A stretch of 64,000 nt of DNA from the NCBI RefSeq assembly GCF_024701375.2, contig NZ_CP113910.1:1984001-2048000 (forward strand), read 5' to 3'. Under the pieces are notes generated by a model. That model saw only the letters and a list, made by a program, of their open reading frames with translations. It did not search any database and was not told where the DNA came from. A program made the position numbers and the translations under genes. Origin of the DNA: Streptomyces sp. KMM 9044 (GTDB lineage Bacteria > Actinomycetota > Actinomycetes > Streptomycetales > Streptomycetaceae). This document shows, piece after piece, positions 61,132-64,000 of this stretch (the stretch's first letter is position 1; each line of letters begins with the position of its first letter).

Positions 61132-64000
61132 CTACCGGGCCCCCGGACCACCTGTCCCGAGGGGCGGCAGTCCGAGAGCGTGCCGGAGCCGGGCGGCGAG
61201 GCGCACCGCCTCCCGAAGGTCCGCCCTGTCCGCCGCCAGGCGGTCGGCGACCTGCCGCACCGCGTCGCGGAACTCCTCCCCCGCGTACCGGGAGTCCGCG
61301 AGCACGGAGTGCGCCTCGTGCGGCAGTACCAGCCCGACGGCCGTGTCCCACGCCCGGACGGCGTTCAGGTCCGTACCCGTGCCCTCGGCGGGGAACGCGC
61401 TCTCGAAGTCCGTGAACGCCCACTGCCAGATCCGCCTCGACACCGCGGCCGCGATGGCCTCGAGCGCGTCCGGCCACAGGCCGGGCCGCAGCATCAGCAG
61501 CCGCACCTGGTCGAGCGGCGCCAGTCCGCTGCCGCGCAGGCCTCCCCCGAGTTGTGCCTCGACGTCCATTCCGGGGGTCACCGGGATGCCCGCGGCCCTC
61601 AGGTCGCTCAGGCCGACGATGTCGGCATCGCCGAACCCCGGCGGATTCCCGGGCAGGTCCTCGGCCGTCACCTGCCCGGCCACCCACTGGCGCTGGGCGG
61701 TGTCGCGAGGCACGACGGGCACGTACCCCACGTCGGCGTCAGGGCCGGTGCCGGTCCCGGGGAGGGCCTCGGGGGTGGTCTCCCCGGGTGGGGGCGTGGT
61801 CCCCTCCGCGGACACCGGCACCGGGTGTGCCGGTGCGTCACTGCCGCCGTGGCGCTCACTTCCCGCCGTCGCGGTCCCGTCGCGGTCCTGGCCGGTCCAG
61901 ACCTGCCCGGGGGTGGCGAGCACCGCCGGATCGTGGGTGTCGCGGCCGAGGGCCGCCGCCGTGGCCGCCATCCGGAGCAGGTCCGCCCGCAGGGCGTCGT
62001 CCCGCGGGTCCTCGCCGGTGCCGCCCAGATGAAGCGCCTTCGTCGTCAGGGCGTCGGGGTCGGGATGGTTCTCCACGCTCTCCACGGCCTTGACCGCGGC
62101 CCACAGCGCGTTCTGCCGGTGGGCCGCGGTGACCTGCGCCGCCGGGTGCAGACCCAGCACCCGGCGGACCCACTGGTCCGGATCGTGCTGTCCGATCAGT
62201 TCGCGGGCGCGGTCGACGGAGGGCAGGGAGGCGAAGTCGGACAGTGCGGACCGGGGGTCGGTGGACAGCCGCACCGACGCGGCCTCGAGCATCGTCCGTA
62301 CGTCGACGGGCTCCGGCGGCGCGGGCCGGGTGCCGGGGGTGGTCGTCAGGCCGTGGTGCGCGCGGGTGACCCGGTCGAGCAGGTCGAGCGTCAGCTCACC
62401 GTGTCCCCGCAGGTTCTCGTCCCCGCGGCGCATGACCTCCAGGGCGCCGATGCCGCGCAGGAGCTGACGGTAGGTGCCGGCCGGGTCGTCCCGGTCGTGC
62501 TCCACATCGACGCCGAACGTGATCCTCAGGGCGCGGACCAGTCTCAGTGCCGTGTCCCGGGCCGTGACCCGGGGGAGGTCGGGGGACGTCTCCAGGCCGG
62601 CCAGGCCGGCCAGAGCGGCCAGGGCGTCGAGTTCGTCCGGGGTCGGTTCGGGGCGCAGCTTCACCATGTCCACCGGGTCGTTCGCCGGCGTGGTGGGGAT
62701 CCCGTGGTGGTGCAGCTTCCCGTTCGCGTGGCGGCTCCAGTGCTCCCTCTCGGGGGCGTAGACGTCGCGCCGTGTCACGTTGGAGACGCTCTGGGCCGCC
62801 GACGAGGCGGAGAGCGGGTCGGGGACGAACGGGCGGCTCCGCTTCAGGGCTGCGGCGGTGTGTCCCTCCGGTCCGCTCCCCCAGCAGGACAGGAACACGA
62901 GGGGGGTGTCCCGGTCCAGTCGTGCCACGCTTCGGCGCCGCCGGAGGAAGCCACCGGTTTCAGAACCCCGGACCGGAACGTCGCTCTGGAATTCATTGAC
63001 CATGAGGGTCTGGCCCGGCAGGCCGTGGGCCAGGAAGAAGTAGGGCTTCCGGCCCTTCCAGGGAACCGGCCGGGGGTCTCCGACCGGTTCACTGGTGAGC
63101 GGGTCGTAGACGGACCACTCCGTCGACCGGGTCATGGTCTGCAGCAACGGCTCGAACCGGAGCAGGTCGGGGCCGTTGAGCACCGCGCGGCCGACGGGCC
63201 GGCCCTCGTCGGTGAGGGTGAAGGACATGACCTTCCCGTCCTCGAGAGTCCTCCCCTCGACCGTGTGCAGGACGCCCTCCCCGGGCCCCGGCCGTCCCTC
63301 GTCCGGGCCCAGGTCGTCGGGCCCGCTGCCGATCCACCCGCCCAGCGGCCCGCTTCCGAGGACCCGGTCGTCGGCCACCTCGATGCGGTGGCGGCCGGTG
63401 CCGGGGTGCGGCTTCAGGGCGGCCTCGCCGCTGTGCGACCACAGCGTCCTGCCGGACCGGGCCGCGGCCCTGCGCGGCAGATCCAGTCCCATGGCGCCGG
63501 CGTTCTGCGAGACGAGCACCACCTCGGTGCCGTCCTCACGGCTCGCCAGTTCCTCGTCCAGCGCCAGCAGCTCGGCGAACTCCTCCGACGACAGCTTCCA
63601 CCGCTTGCTGCCGTCCGGCAGGGACAGCCCGACCTTCGTGTGGTCACCGTCCTTCGTCCCGATCACGTACGGGAGGGGAGCACCGGGCCGGCGTGCCCAC
63701 GGCGAGGGCTGGGAGTCCCTGCTCCCTCCGTCCACCACGTCGTACGAGGAGACGTCCACGTCCCGGGCAGGCCGGCCCGTCCAGTTCCGGCCCAGCGGGG
63801 TGCCGTCCGGTGCGGTCAGGCGGGTGGCGTCGGACAGCAGGCCCTGCTGGCCCAGGTGATACGCGGTCAGCGACGTCCGGCTGGTCGCCCGGCCGGCCGC
63901 CATCGCCTCGTCCACCAGCTCGTACAGCCTGCGCACGCGGTTCGACAGACCGTCGACGTCGAAGCGCACCGGTGCGGGAGCGGAGTCCGTGGACCCACGG
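61132..64000 (-). CDS. C-terminal part of a giant protein, probably lonely-Cys domain type (5' end beyond right edge)
   Basis: At least 956 residues; the frame is open to the edge (SAPAPVRFDVDGLSNRV), so GTG 63969 is unlikely to be the start. The N-terminal part seen has RLYELVDEAMAAGRATSRTS, SFTLTDEGRPVGRAVLNGPD and the single-Cys motif TPLVFLSCWGSGPEGHTAAA, which I associate with the lonely-Cys domain of giant Streptomyces proteins. Helical repeats follow. The C-terminal 150 residues contain MDVEAQLGGGLRGSGLAPLD and RIWQWAFTDFESAFPAEGTG. Its neighbour suggests export by or interaction with type VII secretion. Toxin activity is not shown. Confidence 0.8.
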   Translation of the reverse strand, partial: RGSTDSAPAPVRFDVDGLSNRVRRLYELVDEAMAAGRATSRTSLTAYHLGQQGLLSDATRLTAPDGTPLGRNWTGRPARDVDVSSYDVVDGGSRDSQPSPWARRPGAPLPYVIGTKDGDHTKVGLSLPDGSKRWKLSSEEFAELLALDEELASREDGTEVVLVSQNAGAMGLDLPRRAAARSGRTLWSHSGEAALKPHPGTGRHRIEVADDRVLGSGPLGGWIGSGPDDLGPDEGRPGPGEGVLHTVEGRTLEDGKVMSFTLTDEGRPVGRAVLNGPDLLRFEPLLQTMTRSTEWSVYDPLTSEPVGDPRPVPWKGRKPYFFLAHGLPGQTLMVNEFQSDVPVRGSETGGFLRRRRSVARLDRDTPLVFLSCWGSGPEGHTAAALKRSRPFVPDPLSASSAAQSVSNVTRRDVYAPEREHWSRHANGKLHHHGIPTTPANDPVDMVKLRPEPTPDELDALAALAGLAGLETSPDLPRVTARDTALRLVRALRITFGVDVEHDRDDPAGTYRQLLRGIGALEVMRRGDENLRGHGELTLDLLDRVTRAHHGLTTTPGTRPAPPEPVDVRTMLEAASVRLSTDPRSALSDFASLPSVDRARELIGQHDPDQWVRRVLGLHPAAQVTAAHRQNALWAAVKAVESVENHPDPDALTTKALHLGGTGEDPRDDALRADLLRMAATAAALGRDTHDPAVLATPGQVWTGQDRDGTATAGSERHGGSDAPAHPVPVSAEGTTPPPGETTPEALPGTGTGPDADVGYVPVVPRDTAQRQWVAGQVTAEDLPGNPPGFGDADIVGLSDLRAAGIPVTPGMDVEAQLGGGLRGSGLAPLDQVRLLMLRPGLWPDALEAIAAAVSRRIWQWAFTDFESAFPAEGTGTDLNAVRAWDTAVGLVLPHEAHSVLADSRYAGEEFRDAVRQVADRLAADRADLREAVRLAARLRHALGLPPLGTGGPGAR

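Overview
The window is a high-GC actinobacterial chromosome segment, almost certainly Streptomyces. Codon third positions are strongly G/C. The gene order gatC-gatA-gatB, an rmdB-like GGDEF/EAL gene, ligA, a MetE-like gene, mnmA, a cysteine desulfurase, an opp/dpp operon, then gcvT-gcvH-glyA-sdaA, follows the core chromosome of Streptomyces as I remember it from S. coelicolor. Most of the segment is ordinary housekeeping DNA, interrupted by one accessory island and by several repeat and mobile elements.

Layout. 1-11 kb: a membrane PAS-GGDEF-EAL protein cut by the left edge, a 2-hydroxyacid dehydrogenase, an aldo/keto reductase, a PQQ-type sugar dehydrogenase lipoprotein, small membrane proteins, a GNAT acetyltransferase and an MMPL transporter. 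Several of these genes carry in-frame short tandem repeats. Two copies of a 165-bp inverted-repeat element (MITE-like) sit at 6234-6398 and 11256-11420. 11.6-23.3 kb: the amidotransferase operon gatCAB with a small membrane gene inside it, the RmdB-like c-di-GMP enzyme, ligA, a MetE-like protein, a 16-bp minisatellite, an SDR and a LOG-family protein. 23.4-25 kb: a DUF427 protein and an alpha/beta hydrolase.

25-40 kb is a defence island. It holds a YgjP-like metallopeptidase, hsdR, a Uma2-family protein, a HATPase protein divergent from an XRE/DUF397 pair (a WhiJ-type regulatory triad), hsdS, hsdM, and an RloB/RloA (AbiL-like) pair. The triad lies between hsdR and hsdMS, and a decayed IS1380-type element lies inside the triad's divergent control region, just upstream of the XRE gene, which lacks a standard start codon.

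40-52 kb returns to core genes: mnmA, a Tat-exported amidase, a cysteine desulfurase, a DUF4190 protein, a thioesterase, a TRIC/YadS channel and a five-gene peptide ABC transporter operon. 52-60 kb: two SseB-family proteins, a P-loop kinase-like protein, and a glycine riboswitch in front of gcvT-gcvH-glyA, followed by sdaA. Together these genes take glycine to one-carbon units and serine, and serine to pyruvate. A cold-shock-domain protein follows. 60.4-64 kb: a type VII secretion-associated-like protein and the C-terminal 950 or more residues of a giant protein (probably of the lonely-Cys type) that runs off the right edge.
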